This document shows positions 19,880 through 29,864 of a stretch of 64,000 bases of DNA, piece after piece. The notes under the pieces were generated by a model, which saw only the letters and a list, made by a program, of their open reading frames with translations, was not told where the DNA came from and did not search any database. The DNA is from Bacteroidota bacterium. GTDB lineage: Bacteria > Bacteroidota > Ignavibacteria > Ignavibacteriales > Melioribacteraceae. The stretch covers positions 1,160,527 to 1,224,526 of the forward strand of contig JAHISV010000005.1 in NCBI GenBank assembly GCA_018818065.1. Direction: 5' to 3'. How positions within the stretch are numbered: position 1 is the stretch's first letter; the number at the start of each line of letters is the position of its first letter. Made by a program: the position numbers and the translations under genes.

Positions 19880-20037
19880 ATTTGTGGAATAGTAATCATA
19901 TCTTTGAACACTAAAATCTCGTGAGTTTGGAAATATTTTTGAGTCTCAAAGGGACCTCAATAATCTTCTTGTAATTATGTAAACCTCAAAATTTTTCTGC
20001 TTGCTACAAATTATTATTATAAATATAAGGAGTAAAT

Positions 20038-20466
20038 ATGTCGGTTGTGAAGAACGGTGATACAGTAAAGGTTAATTATGTTGGTACTCTTGATGATGGA
20101 ACTGTTTTTGACTCATCCGAAGGACGTGAACCTTTGGAATTTACGGTAGGTGGAGGCCAAGTTATAAAAGGTTTTGACGATGCTGTTGATGGTATGGATA
20201 TTGGAGATACCGTTAATGTTCATATCCCGAGTGAAGAAGCTTATGGACCCAGACAGGATGAGTTAACTTTTAATTTTCCTAAGGAAAGATTTCCGGATGG
20301 CTTTGAATTCACTGAAGGGGCACAGATTCATTTACAGGATCAAGACGGTAACCCTGTTCCTGTTACAATAACCGGTTCGACTGAAGATGAAGTTGAATTG
20401 GATGCCAACCATCCAATGGCTGGCAAGGATCTTAACTTCGAAATTACGTTGATAGATATTATCTAG
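20038..20466 (+). CDS. FKBP-type peptidyl-prolyl isomerase, SlyD-like
   Basis: A 142-residue cytoplasmic folding helper. The FKBP core is split by an insert-in-flap domain, the SlyD arrangement: VKVNYVGTLDDGTVFDSSEG, VGGGQVIKGFDDAVDGMDIG, the insert from about residue 70 to 125, and a closing strand (LNFEITLIDII). The His-rich metal-binding tail of E. coli SlyD is absent. It has a TAAGGAG ribosome site and stands alone. Confidence 0.92.
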   Translation: MSVVKNGDTVKVNYVGTLDDGTVFDSSEGREPLEFTVGGGQVIKGFDDAVDGMDIGDTVNVHIPSEEAYGPRQDELTFNFPKERFPDGFEFTEGAQIHLQDQDGNPVPVTITGSTEDEVELDANHPMAGKDLNFEITLIDII

Positions 20467-20574
20467 TAAAATACAATGATTTGGATTTTTTTATTTTGCT
20501 GGATGTTCTCTCATTAAAAAAAATAATTATGCTTATATTTATTACTTAATTAAAACAAAACGTGGAAAAATAAA

Positions 20575-22614
20575 TTGGAACGTGAAAAGATACTGGTAAC
20601 TTCTGCTTTGCCTTATGCCAACGGTAAGATTCATCTTGGTCATTTAAGCGGAGCCTACCTTCCTGCGGATATCTATGTAAGGTATAATAGACTTAAAGGC
20701 AATGATATTATTTATGTTTGCGGCTCCGATGAACATGGAGTTCCAATAACTATTACTGCAGATCAGGAAGGAATTACTCCACAGGATGTGATTGACAGAT
20801 ACCATGAACAGAATAAAGCGGCTTTCGAAAAATTTGGTATGAGCTTTGACATCTATTCACGTACCAGTTTACCAATCCACCACGAAACTGCAAAAGAATT
20901 TTTTCTCAGCTATCATGGCAGAGACTTATTAAATGAAAATAAGTCGATGCATTTTTATGATGAAAAAGCCACTATGTTTTTACCTGATAGATATGTTGAA
21001 GGTACATGCCCACGTTGTGGTAATGAAGAAGCCCGAAGTGATGAGTGTGAAAATTGCGGTGCTCTGTATGAACCGGAAGAGTTATTAAAGCCAAAGAGTA
21101 AAATTACAGGTGATTCACCAATTCTTAAAGAAACATCCCATTGGTATTTTCCTCTTGGTGATTATCAGGAAAGATTAGAAAATTATCTACAAGATGTGAA
21201 TGAAAAATATGGATGGAAGGATAATGTTCTTCAGCAGTGTAAAAGCTGGTTTAAGGATGGGTTAAAGGATCGTGCGGTAACAAGAGACCTGGATTGGGGC
21301 GTAAAAGTACCGCTTGATAGTGCCATTGGTAAAGTTCTTTATGTCTGGTTCGAAGCTGTGCTTGGTTATATCTCAGCAACGAAGGAATTATCAATTCAGA
21401 GGGGTAATCCCGAGATGTGGAAGGATTACTGGCAGAACAAGGATACTAAATATGTAGCATTTATAGGTAAAGACAATATTGTATTTCATACAATTATTTT
21501 TCCTTCAATGTTGATGGCCTGGAACGACGGGAATGAAAATCAATATATCTTACCTCAAAACGTACCAGCGAATGAATTCCTCAATTTCGAGGGGAAAAAG
21601 TTTTCCAAATCTCGTGGGTGGGGTATTGATGTTGATGAATTCCTTGATTTATTCCCTGCGGATTTGTTGAGATATACTCTTGCAGCCAATCTGCCCGAAA
21701 ATAAGGATACCGATTTTTACTGGAAGGAATTTCAGGCAAAAACTAATGGTGAATTGGCCGATATATTTGGCAACTTTGTTAATCGAACATTTATCTTTGC
21801 ACACAAACATTTTGAAGGAAAGGTTCCTGCTCGTTCGAAACTTGAGAAGATAGATGAAGATATGTTGAATACTATTTCCGGTTTCCCAAAAAGTGTGGGT
21901 GAATATCTTGAACGTTATAAGGTAAAAGACGGACTATTTGAAATGATGAATTTAGCCCGTGCCGGGAATAAATATTTCAACGACTCCGAGCCATGGGTGC
22001 TATTGAAAACAGATAAAGAAAGGTGTGGTACTATTATTAACATTTGTTTACAAACCATCTACACACTTGCAGAAATTTTTAGTCCTGTCCTGCCCGAAAC
22101 ATCCGAGAAAATATTTGGAATGTTAAATTCGAAAATAACTGACTGGGATAGCTGTGCGAAGGATAATTTACCTGTAGGACACCAATTGAATATGGCTCAA
22201 ATACTTTTCACAAAAATCGAAGATAAAGATATAGAACCGCAAATAAATAAGATTGGCGTACCGGAAGGTGAACCCGAAGTTGTGTCTGATGAGATAACAA
22301 TTGATGACTTTGCAAAAGTACAGCTGAAAATTGCTGAAGTTTTGGCAGCAGAGAATATCAAAAAGAGCGAAAAATTGTTAAAGCTGCAGCTTAGAGTAGG
22401 TAATGAAGAACGGCAGGTAATAGCTGGTATCGCTCAAAGCTATGAACCTTCAGAATTAATAGGCAAGAAGGTTATCATTGTCGCAAATTTGAAAAAAGCT
22501 AAGTTATTTGGAAATGAATCCCAGGGTATGGTTTTGGCTGTTGAAGGTGTTGATGGCAAGCTCAGGGTGATAGAAGCAAACAGTAGTGTTGAGAGTGGTT
22601 CAATTGTTAGATAA
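20575..22614 (+). CDS. metG: Methionyl-tRNA synthetase
   Basis: A 679-residue class I synthetase. HLGH (residues 22-25 region) is the HIGH-type motif and KFSKSRGWG is the KMSKS-type loop. A zinc knuckle is present (CPRCGNEEARSDECENCG). The final 110 residues are the Trbp111/EMAPII-like tRNA-binding domain used for dimerisation (VQLKIAEVLAAENIKKSEKL). The start is TTG; there is only a weak ribosome site upstream. Confidence 0.97.
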   Translation: MEREKILVTSALPYANGKIHLGHLSGAYLPADIYVRYNRLKGNDIIYVCGSDEHGVPITITADQEGITPQDVIDRYHEQNKAAFEKFGMSFDIYSRTSLPIHHETAKEFFLSYHGRDLLNENKSMHFYDEKATMFLPDRYVEGTCPRCGNEEARSDECENCGALYEPEELLKPKSKITGDSPILKETSHWYFPLGDYQERLENYLQDVNEKYGWKDNVLQQCKSWFKDGLKDRAVTRDLDWGVKVPLDSAIGKVLYVWFEAVLGYISATKELSIQRGNPEMWKDYWQNKDTKYVAFIGKDNIVFHTIIFPSMLMAWNDGNENQYILPQNVPANEFLNFEGKKFSKSRGWGIDVDEFLDLFPADLLRYTLAANLPENKDTDFYWKEFQAKTNGELADIFGNFVNRTFIFAHKHFEGKVPARSKLEKIDEDMLNTISGFPKSVGEYLERYKVKDGLFEMMNLARAGNKYFNDSEPWVLLKTDKERCGTIINICLQTIYTLAEIFSPVLPETSEKIFGMLNSKITDWDSCAKDNLPVGHQLNMAQILFTKIEDKDIEPQINKIGVPEGEPEVVSDEITIDDFAKVQLKIAEVLAAENIKKSEKLLKLQLRVGNEERQVIAGIAQSYEPSELIGKKVIIVANLKKAKLFGNESQGMVLAVEGVDGKLRVIEANSSVESGSIVR

Positions 22615-22652
22615 TTTTATTTGGTGTGACTCTATTAATCTATATTTGATCT

Positions 22653-23627
22653 ATGAATAATAAGATACGTGCCCCAAGGAACCGTACGGTGACGTTGTCG
22701 AATTCTGAATTGGAGGTTTTCGCTGATAATTTATTGCACCTGGATAAGCGTGTAAAGTCCTCTGCTATAATTAACAAGACTATCAATCAGGATCTTTTTA
22801 GTTTTCTGGAATTTCTACCTCGTAAGTTCATCGACCTACTTATTGTTGATCCTCCCTATAATATGGATAAGACCTTTAATTCTAATTCATTTAAAGAAAA
22901 GAGTATACAGGATTATGCAGAGTGGATTGATTCGTTTTTAAAACCACTTATTCCTTGTCTAAAACCTACTGCCTCTATATACTTTTGCGGGGATTGGCGT
23001 TCATCAACATCCCTTCATCTGGTGTTGAGCAAATATTTTAAAGTTCGTAATAGAATTACCTGGGAAAGGGAAAAGGGCAGAGGCTCCAAGGTAAATTGGA
23101 AAAATAATTCCGAAGATATTTGGTACTGCACACTATCGGATGACTTCATATTCAATGTTAATGATGTGAAAGTGAAACGAAAAGTAATGGCGCCTTACAA
23201 AGAGAAAAACGGAATGCCTAAAGATTGGAATTATTCCGGTGATGATGCCTTCAGGTTGACATTTCCTTCAAATATCTGGACTGACATTTCGATCCCCTTT
23301 TGGTCTATGGCAGAGAATACCGATCACCCTACACAAAAACCTGAAAAACTAATTGCTAAGCTTATTTTGGCTTCAAGCAATCCAAATATGGTTGTTTTCG
23401 ATCCATTCCTTGGTTCCGGAACAACTTCTGTTGTTGCCAAAAAACTAGGACGAAAATATATTGGTGTAGAAATTGACAAGCATTTTGCTTGTCTTGCCGA
23501 AAAGCGACTTCAATCTGCGGAACAAAATCTGGAAATACAGGGATTTTACGATGGAGTATTCTGGGAAAGGAATACGCTAATGCATAGAAAATTGTTGAAA
23601 AATAATGAAAAAAGGAACAAACCCTAG
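22653..23627 (+). CDS. Orphan DNA (N4-cytosine or N6-adenine) methyltransferase, beta class
   Basis: A 324-residue AdoMet-dependent DNA methyltransferase. Motif IV, DPPYNM (near residue 71), precedes the target-recognition region, and motif I, FDPFLGSGTT (near residue 250), comes late, which is the beta-class order also used by CcrM. HPTQKPEKLIAKLI is also typical. No restriction endonuclease lies on either side: metG is 38 bases upstream and a PPIase gene downstream. The recognition sequence cannot be read. Confidence 0.88.
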   Translation: MNNKIRAPRNRTVTLSNSELEVFADNLLHLDKRVKSSAIINKTINQDLFSFLEFLPRKFIDLLIVDPPYNMDKTFNSNSFKEKSIQDYAEWIDSFLKPLIPCLKPTASIYFCGDWRSSTSLHLVLSKYFKVRNRITWEREKGRGSKVNWKNNSEDIWYCTLSDDFIFNVNDVKVKRKVMAPYKEKNGMPKDWNYSGDDAFRLTFPSNIWTDISIPFWSMAENTDHPTQKPEKLIAKLILASSNPNMVVFDPFLGSGTTSVVAKKLGRKYIGVEIDKHFACLAEKRLQSAEQNLEIQGFYDGVFWERNTLMHRKLLKNNEKRNKP

Positions 23628-23726
23628 CTTTCTACCCTATAACATACCTGATTCTAATCTTGATTTTCACTGGTCCATTAGCTAAACTACAAAGTTGAAT
23701 ATATAATAATATTGGAGGATTTTTTG

Positions 23727-25718
23727 ATGAAATTTAGTGTTTTTGCTCTCTCTCTAATTGTAACCACTTTTCTCTTTTCTTCCTGTTCACCTAAAAATTC
23801 TGAAATGATTGTTGCTGAATATGGTAATTATAATATTACTCTTGATGAGTATAAAGAAGCCTATGCAAAATCAGTGGGTGGAATGGAAGCGGCTAAGGAT
23901 GATTCTCTTGAACAATTAAAGACTTATTTAGATCTTTATGTTAATTATAAAATGAAATTGCGTGATGCCCAGGTTAGAGGATATGATGTTGATGAAGAGT
24001 TAAATGCAGAATTAGATGAATACAAACATCAAATCGGCAAGTCATATATTGAAGAGAAATTTGTAGTTCAACCTGGTATTAAGCAACTCTATGAAGATGA
24101 TAAAATTGAATATAAGTTCCAGCATATCCTGATTAAACCAGATACCATTAGTAGAAAAGAAGCTTCTGAATTTGCTTACAGTCTTATTGAAAGAATTAAA
24201 AACGGTGAGGATTTTGGCGAGCTGGCAAAAAAATATTCAGCTGATTTTGCCTCTAAAGACGTGGATGGGGAAATATATTATATCAGACCTACTCAAATTC
24301 CCATGGTACAGTTAACTGACATTCTTAAGAAAAGTACTCCCGGACAAGTTTATCATAAACCATTTATGTCCGCAGCGGGTTATCATGTTGTCAGGCTTAT
24401 TTCTAAAAAACCGGTCAGATATAAAATCAGAGTTAGCCATATAATACGGGATTTTAAAAATGATGCCGGTGAGCCGGATACTGCGAATGCACTGGAAGTT
24501 ATTAAGGCAGTAAAATTCTTTATTGAGCAAGGACAATCATTCGATAGCCTGGCAGTATTTTATTCTGAAGATCCCGGTAGTAAAATGAAGGGTGGTGATT
24601 TGGGATTTTTCCCCAGAAGAAGCATGGTTATTGCATTCGATAGTGTTGTGTTTAATCTAAAAGTTGGTGAGATTTCTGATATTGTAAAGACCAATTTTGG
24701 CTTCCATATTGCTAAATGTACTGGCGAAATGGATTACCCGCCAATAGAGGAGTTAAATGAATCTCTAAGTCAGTTTTATAAAAAAAATATTCATGCTCAA
24801 AGAATGGAGCAGTATAAAGATGAATTGAAAGAGCAGTTTTCCTTTAAAGTTAATGACAAGTTATTTGATTATATAAAGGCAGATAATATAAAAACCTTTT
24901 TTGATGAAGAAATTGGTGAAAGCTCTGTGTACAAGAGTATTAAGGATATAACAGCCTTCTCTTTTAAGGATAGAACTTTCAGTGCTGGCGAAGTGATGGA
25001 TTTTAGTATCCAAAACAAAAATAATACTGGTAAGATAGTTGACAGTTCCTTTGTGGCTAATTTAATTAATACATATTCAGGCAAAATTCTTTTCGACTTG
25101 AAACTTGAAGACCTGGAAAAAAATGACGACGAATTTAAATCACTTCTAGATGAATATCGAAATGGCATTTTAATATTCCGGTTACAGGAAGAAGAAGTTT
25201 GGTCGAATGTAACACTTGATTCTACCGGTATGAAAGCATTTTTCAATGAGAATAGTGAAAAGTACAATTGGGCAGATAGAGTTAGTTACAAGCAAATATT
25301 TACTACGTCCGATTCACTTTCTAATCTGATTATCAATAAGTTGAATGAAGGTGAAGGGCTTGATTCATTATTTGTTCTCTATAACGAAAAGTCACCTAAG
25401 ATTGAATCCAAGTGCAGCATTGATTTAGTTGAGGTTAATAAAAATGCAATTACCCAACAAGCGAACAAACTTAAAAATATAGGTGACTATTCTAATCCTT
25501 TTAGATTTGAAAATGGATGGATTATTGTTCAACTGGTTGATAGAGACAAAGCAAGAGCAAAAACTTTTGAAGAGGCTAAAGGCGAATGCATAGGACCTTA
25601 CCAGGAATTTTTAAGTAAAAAAGCAGAAAAGGATTACATTGAAAAATTAAACTCAATTTATAATCCAAAAAAATATTATGATTTGTTATGGAATGCGATT
25701 GACAAGTCCTCAAATTAA
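23727..25718 (+). CDS. Lipoprotein peptidyl-prolyl isomerase with two parvulin domains
   Basis: A 663-residue predicted lipoprotein (lipobox FSSC at residues 17-20). Two PpiC-type rotamase domains are visible: FQHILIKPD to about residue 225, and IRVSHIIRDF to GFHIAKCTG, with a third, weaker half-domain near residue 530 (VSYKQIFTTSD). It likely assists outer-membrane protein folding in the periplasm. I chose ATG 23727 because the GGAGGA site lies eight bases upstream; an in-frame TTG at 23712 overlaps that site. Confidence 0.85.
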   Translation: MKFSVFALSLIVTTFLFSSCSPKNSEMIVAEYGNYNITLDEYKEAYAKSVGGMEAAKDDSLEQLKTYLDLYVNYKMKLRDAQVRGYDVDEELNAELDEYKHQIGKSYIEEKFVVQPGIKQLYEDDKIEYKFQHILIKPDTISRKEASEFAYSLIERIKNGEDFGELAKKYSADFASKDVDGEIYYIRPTQIPMVQLTDILKKSTPGQVYHKPFMSAAGYHVVRLISKKPVRYKIRVSHIIRDFKNDAGEPDTANALEVIKAVKFFIEQGQSFDSLAVFYSEDPGSKMKGGDLGFFPRRSMVIAFDSVVFNLKVGEISDIVKTNFGFHIAKCTGEMDYPPIEELNESLSQFYKKNIHAQRMEQYKDELKEQFSFKVNDKLFDYIKADNIKTFFDEEIGESSVYKSIKDITAFSFKDRTFSAGEVMDFSIQNKNNTGKIVDSSFVANLINTYSGKILFDLKLEDLEKNDDEFKSLLDEYRNGILIFRLQEEEVWSNVTLDSTGMKAFFNENSEKYNWADRVSYKQIFTTSDSLSNLIINKLNEGEGLDSLFVLYNEKSPKIESKCSIDLVEVNKNAITQQANKLKNIGDYSNPFRFENGWIIVQLVDRDKARAKTFEEAKGECIGPYQEFLSKKAEKDYIEKLNSIYNPKKYYDLLWNAIDKSSN

Positions 25719-26526
25719 AATATGCTTAATTGCAACCGCTACATTATTTATGTTGTCCGGTTGTAAAAATGATGTGGATGATTCTGCATTTGTTGCACGG
25801 GTTAATGATACTGTGCTAACGGAATCGATGCTTGCGAGTATGATGCAGTCGCCTAACTATGATAATAAGTATAGTTCAGAAGTTATAAGGCAGTGGGTTG
25901 AAAAGGAAATATTGTTTCAGGAAGCTGTTAATCTTGAAATTACGGAAAACAGCAATATTGAATTTATTCTTGAGACAAGTAGAAAAGAACTTGCTGCAGC
26001 CATTTTACTTAAAGAGCATTATAAATTTGCTGAAAAAGATGTTGATGAAGAAGAGCTCATTGAATATTATAATGAATCTAAAGATGAATTAAAACTTATT
26101 GACGATGCTTATTTGTATAACATTATTTGTTTTAATAATGAATATAGTGCTATTGATTACAGAAGAATGGTCATGACAAATGGATGGGCAGATGTTAAGA
26201 ATTTGCAGTCCAAGGATTCAACTGTTACCGAATTCAGGGTGGAATATTTTCAGCATGAATATCAGATTTACCCCTCAAAAATTCTTAAAATTATGGAGAA
26301 TCTTTTACCAGGCGAAGTAAGCATTGTCCTTAAACTGGAACCAGAGAAGTATACTATTGTACAACTGCTAAATAAATTTAAGAAAGGTAGTATTCCAAAA
26401 TATGAATATGTTAAGAAGATAATTGAAAATCGCTATAAAATGATACGGCGAAAAAAAATATATTCAGAATACTTCCAGGAATTATCTTCAAAATATAACG
26501 TTGAAATTAAAAAGGGATTCGAATGA
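25693..26526 (+). CDS. SurA-like periplasmic lipoprotein with degenerate parvulin domain
   Basis: A lipoprotein of about 277 residues (lipobox LSGC). The first half matches the SurA/PpiC N-terminal chaperone layout (VARVNDTVLTESML, WVEKEILFQEAV). The part that should be the rotamase domain lacks the usual HILV and FG-LA-YS motifs (it reads YNIICFNNEYS), so I expect chaperone rather than isomerase function. It overlaps the preceding gene; ATG 25678 is an alternative start. The next gene begins in the overlapping ATGA. Confidence 0.72.
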   Translation: MRLTSPQIKICLIATATLFMLSGCKNDVDDSAFVARVNDTVLTESMLASMMQSPNYDNKYSSEVIRQWVEKEILFQEAVNLEITENSNIEFILETSRKELAAAILLKEHYKFAEKDVDEEELIEYYNESKDELKLIDDAYLYNIICFNNEYSAIDYRRMVMTNGWADVKNLQSKDSTVTEFRVEYFQHEYQIYPSKILKIMENLLPGEVSIVLKLEPEKYTIVQLLNKFKKGSIPKYEYVKKIIENRYKMIRRKKIYSEYFQELSSKYNVEIKKGFE

Positions 26527-27791
26527 AAAAGATATTTCTTCTAATGTTTTTACCGATGATGTTTGTTAATTCACAAACTGTTCTAGATAAAATTGTTGCT
26601 GTTGTTGATAATGAAATAATTTTAAAGTCCGAACTGGATTATCAGGTTAATTTTACTGCAGCAAAAGAAAATTTAGATGCAACTGATGCTGCCATTCAAA
26701 ATCGCATTCTTGATCAAATGATAGAAGAACGTCTTCTCTATGCCCAGGCTGAGTTGGATTCTGTTACTGTATCAAATGAGCAAGTAACCAGTCAACTTGA
26801 AAATCAGCTGAATTTTTTCATTCGTCAATATGGTTCGGAAGAAAATGTTGAAAAAGTTTATGGTATGAGTATTGACAAAATTAGAAGAGAATTAAGAGAC
26901 GATGTTAAGAAAAGTCTGATGGCTCAAACTCTCCAACAACAGAAATTTGGCGCTGTCGAAGTATCAAGAAGAGAGGTAGAGGAGTTTTATAATGCCAATA
27001 AAGATTCTCTGGGCATTATACCGGAAAGATTCACCTTACAACATATTTTCGTTAATCCACGTGGCGGTGAGAGAGTTAAAACCAAAGCTAAGAATTTTAT
27101 GAGAACGATTATCGATAGCCTTAATGCTGGGGTAGATTTTGGGGAACTGGCTAAAAGATATTCTGAGGATCCGGGAAGTGCTTCGCGCGGTGGTGATTTA
27201 GGTTATGTTAAAAGAGGGGTTTTCTTTCCTGAATTTGAAGCTGCTGCTTATTCATTAAGAGCCGGTGAAAGATCTGGCATTATTGAATCTCCTGTCGGAT
27301 ACCATATAATTGAGTTATTGGATCGTAGGGGTGAGTCGATTCATACTCGTCATATTCTTGTTAAGATTAAGAGTGATGATGAAGCTGATTTACAAGCGAT
27401 CGAGTTGTTATCAGAAATAAGAGATAGTTTACTTAATGGTGTAAATACAATTGGATACTATGCTGCTAAATATAGTGACGACGAGAATTCTGCTAAACTG
27501 GATGCTGAGTTGGGTGTATTTGAAATATCTCAGCTAGATGATAAAATGAAAGAATATGTATATAAACTGGAAAAAGGAGAAATATCTTTTCCAAAAAGAC
27601 TTGAAATTGATGAGACTACATATGGATTTCATATCGTTAAAATGAAGAACCGGGTTAGGGAACACGTTGCCAGTATTGAAAAAGACTATGAAGATATTAA
27701 ACGCATCGCTGTATTTAATAAAAAGCAAAAGCTATATAAAGCGTGGGTGCAGGAAATTAAGGACAAGATTTTTTGGGAAGTGAGAATATAA
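26523..27791 (+). CDS. surA: SurA-type periplasmic chaperone/peptidyl-prolyl isomerase
   Basis: A 422-residue SurA homologue that escorts outer-membrane proteins. It has a signal peptide ending near VNSQ, the SurA N-terminal domain (IVAVVDNEIILKSELDYQ) and two parvulin domains (FTLQHIFVNPR to VGYHIIELLD, and HTRHILVKIKSDDEAD to GFHIVKMKN). ATGA overlap with the preceding gene indicates coupled translation of the three-gene set. Confidence 0.9.
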   Translation: MKKIFLLMFLPMMFVNSQTVLDKIVAVVDNEIILKSELDYQVNFTAAKENLDATDAAIQNRILDQMIEERLLYAQAELDSVTVSNEQVTSQLENQLNFFIRQYGSEENVEKVYGMSIDKIRRELRDDVKKSLMAQTLQQQKFGAVEVSRREVEEFYNANKDSLGIIPERFTLQHIFVNPRGGERVKTKAKNFMRTIIDSLNAGVDFGELAKRYSEDPGSASRGGDLGYVKRGVFFPEFEAAAYSLRAGERSGIIESPVGYHIIELLDRRGESIHTRHILVKIKSDDEADLQAIELLSEIRDSLLNGVNTIGYYAAKYSDDENSAKLDAELGVFEISQLDDKMKEYVYKLEKGEISFPKRLEIDETTYGFHIVKMKNRVREHVASIEKDYEDIKRIAVFNKKQKLYKAWVQEIKDKIFWEVRI

Positions 27792-27801
27792 AGGATGCAA
27801 T

Positions 27802-28803
27802 TTGAAAGAAGATAGTATTGGTAGTTCAGACGTAGAACTTGTTGAAGAGCTTCAGAAGAGTGTTGCTGCAATAAAAAGTGAAGTTGCTAAGGTAATAATC
27901 GGTCAAGATGATATAATTAATAGAATTATTGTCGGTTTATTGTGTAACGGACATTGTCTTCTAATTGGTGTGCCTGGATTGGCAAAAACGTTACTGGTTA
28001 AGACACTTGCGTCAGCTCTAAATCTTAAGTTTAAACGCATTCAATTTACACCGGATTTAATGCCTGGTGATATTACCGGAACTGAAATAATTGATGAAGA
28101 TTCTGTAACCAAAGCCAGGTCATTTCGATTTGTAAAAGGTCCGGTTTTTGCCAATATAATTCTTGCTGATGAAATTAACCGGACTCCGCCTAAAACTCAA
28201 TCTGCACTTTTGGAAGCAATGCAGGAACATTCTGTAACTACTGCCGGAGTTACACACAAATTAGAAGATCCATTTTTCGTTTTAGCGACTCAAAACCCCA
28301 TTGAGCAGGAAGGAACCTATCCCTTGCCTGAAGCTCAATTAGATCGATTCATGTTTAGCTTAACCGTCTCATATCCAAGTGCAAAAGAGGAAGTGGATAT
28401 AATTAAAAGCACAACAACTGATACTATCCACGAGGTTTCCGGTATCTTGAATGCTGATAACATTAACAAATTCCAACATCTCGTTAAGCGTGTTCCTGTT
28501 TCTGATAACGTTATTGAATACGCTGTAAATTTTGTTAGTCAAACTAGACCCTCAAAAGACAATAATCTGGAATTTATTTCCAAGTGGGTTAGCTGGGGTG
28601 CAGGACCAAGAGCCTCGCAATTTTTAGTGCTTGCCGCTAAAGCCAATGCAATAATGAACGGAAGGTTTACTCCCAATATTGATGATGTTAAATCCTTTTT
28701 AATACCAGTTCTTAAACATCGTATCATTCCAAACTTTAACGCCGAAGCTGATGATATAACTTCAAGCGATATCATCAATCGAATTAAAGAAAATATTAAA
28801 TAA
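27802..28803 (+). CDS. MoxR-family AAA+ ATPase
   Basis: A 333-residue ATPase of the MoxR group, which act as chaperones for maturation of metal- or cofactor-containing complexes, often with DUF58 and von Willebrand proteins. Walker A is GVPGLAKT, Walker B ILADEINR, followed by PPKTQSALLEAMQEHSVT and the sensor FVLATQNPIEQEGTYPLPEA. No DUF58 or vWA gene is adjacent; it lies between surA and a CapA-like gene. TTG start with AAGGATG upstream. Confidence 0.92.
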   Translation: MKEDSIGSSDVELVEELQKSVAAIKSEVAKVIIGQDDIINRIIVGLLCNGHCLLIGVPGLAKTLLVKTLASALNLKFKRIQFTPDLMPGDITGTEIIDEDSVTKARSFRFVKGPVFANIILADEINRTPPKTQSALLEAMQEHSVTTAGVTHKLEDPFFVLATQNPIEQEGTYPLPEAQLDRFMFSLTVSYPSAKEEVDIIKSTTTDTIHEVSGILNADNINKFQHLVKRVPVSDNVIEYAVNFVSQTRPSKDNNLEFISKWVSWGAGPRASQFLVLAAKANAIMNGRFTPNIDDVKSFLIPVLKHRIIPNFNAEADDITSSDIINRIKENIK

Positions 28804-28818
28804 ATTCCCTTACATTTT

Positions 28819-29856
28819 ATGAAATATATAAACATACTTTTAGTTCTGTTAAATTTTGCATTTATTGCACAAGCGCAGGATAGTAGTAAGATAGTTTCCG
28901 TTATTGCGGTTGGCGATATTATGCTTGGTACCGATTTTCCCCGAGACAGGCTGCCCGCCTCTGATGGCAATTATCTCCTAAAAGAAGTTAATGAAATCCT
29001 CCGTTCATCGGATATAACATTTGGTAATTATGAGGGTGTACTTTTAGATGGTGGTAAACCAAGGAAAATATGTAAGGATACTACTAAGTGTTATCTTTTC
29101 AGAACCCCCACAAGATATGTCGACAATCTGCAAGAAGCTGGTTTTGATTTGGTGAGCATTGCAAATAATCATTCAAATGATTTTGGTGAGAGTGGAATTC
29201 AGAGTACGATTCGATCTTTTGAGAAAGTTGGTATTAAGTACTCCGGACCAATTGGAAAAACATCAGTTTATTCTGTAAATGGTTTATCTGTTGGATTTAT
29301 TGCTTTTGCAACCAGCCCCGGAATGTACTCCATTCTCAATATTTCTTCTGCAATTGAAGCTGTGAAAAAACTTAAAAATGAAAATGATATTGTTATTGTT
29401 TCATTCCATGGTGGTGCCGAAGGAGTTGAAGCACTTCATGTTAAAAATGAAAAAGAAATTGCATATGGTGAAGATCGTGGAAATGTTGTTGATTTCTCTC
29501 ACTCGGTAATTGATGCGGGTGCCGACCTGGTAATTGGGCATGGACCTCACGTGCCAAGAGCCCTGGAGTTATACAACACCAAATTAATCGCCTATAGTCT
29601 GGGCAACTTTTGTACATACGAAGGTTTTAGTCTGGACGGACCTAAAGGACTTGCCCCAATTCTAAGAGTAAATCTTAATTCTGAAGGTGATTTTGTGAAT
29701 GGTTCAATTACTTCTGCAAAACAAACCAGACCTTACGGCCCTCTCATTGACAAGGATAATCAGGCTGCTAAATTGATAAGAAAACTTACACTAGACGATT
29801 TTCCAACTACTAAACTCCTCATCAATACTGATGGTGGGATTACTCCTAACAAATAA
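28819..29856 (+). CDS. CapA/PgsA-family metallophosphatase-like protein
   Basis: A 345-residue protein with a signal peptide (cleavage near AQAQD). The CapA fold motifs are VGDIMLGTDFPRD, NYEGVL, SIANNHSNDFGESG, VSFHGGAEG and IGHGPHVPRALE. These contain the metal-binding Asp, Asn and His residues of the calcineurin-like family. CapA proteins serve poly-gamma-glutamate export in Bacillus, but many homologues elsewhere have no known substrate; no capsule gene accompanies this one. Confidence 0.85.
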   Translation: MKYINILLVLLNFAFIAQAQDSSKIVSVIAVGDIMLGTDFPRDRLPASDGNYLLKEVNEILRSSDITFGNYEGVLLDGGKPRKICKDTTKCYLFRTPTRYVDNLQEAGFDLVSIANNHSNDFGESGIQSTIRSFEKVGIKYSGPIGKTSVYSVNGLSVGFIAFATSPGMYSILNISSAIEAVKKLKNENDIVIVSFHGGAEGVEALHVKNEKEIAYGEDRGNVVDFSHSVIDAGADLVIGHGPHVPRALELYNTKLIAYSLGNFCTYEGFSLDGPKGLAPILRVNLNSEGDFVNGSITSAKQTRPYGPLIDKDNQAAKLIRKLTLDDFPTTKLLINTDGGITPNK

Positions 29857-29864
29857 AAAGTGAT

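Noticed and set aside
22653..23627. Restriction-modification system
   Set aside because: No endonuclease-like gene lies on either side; metG and a periplasmic isomerase flank it.
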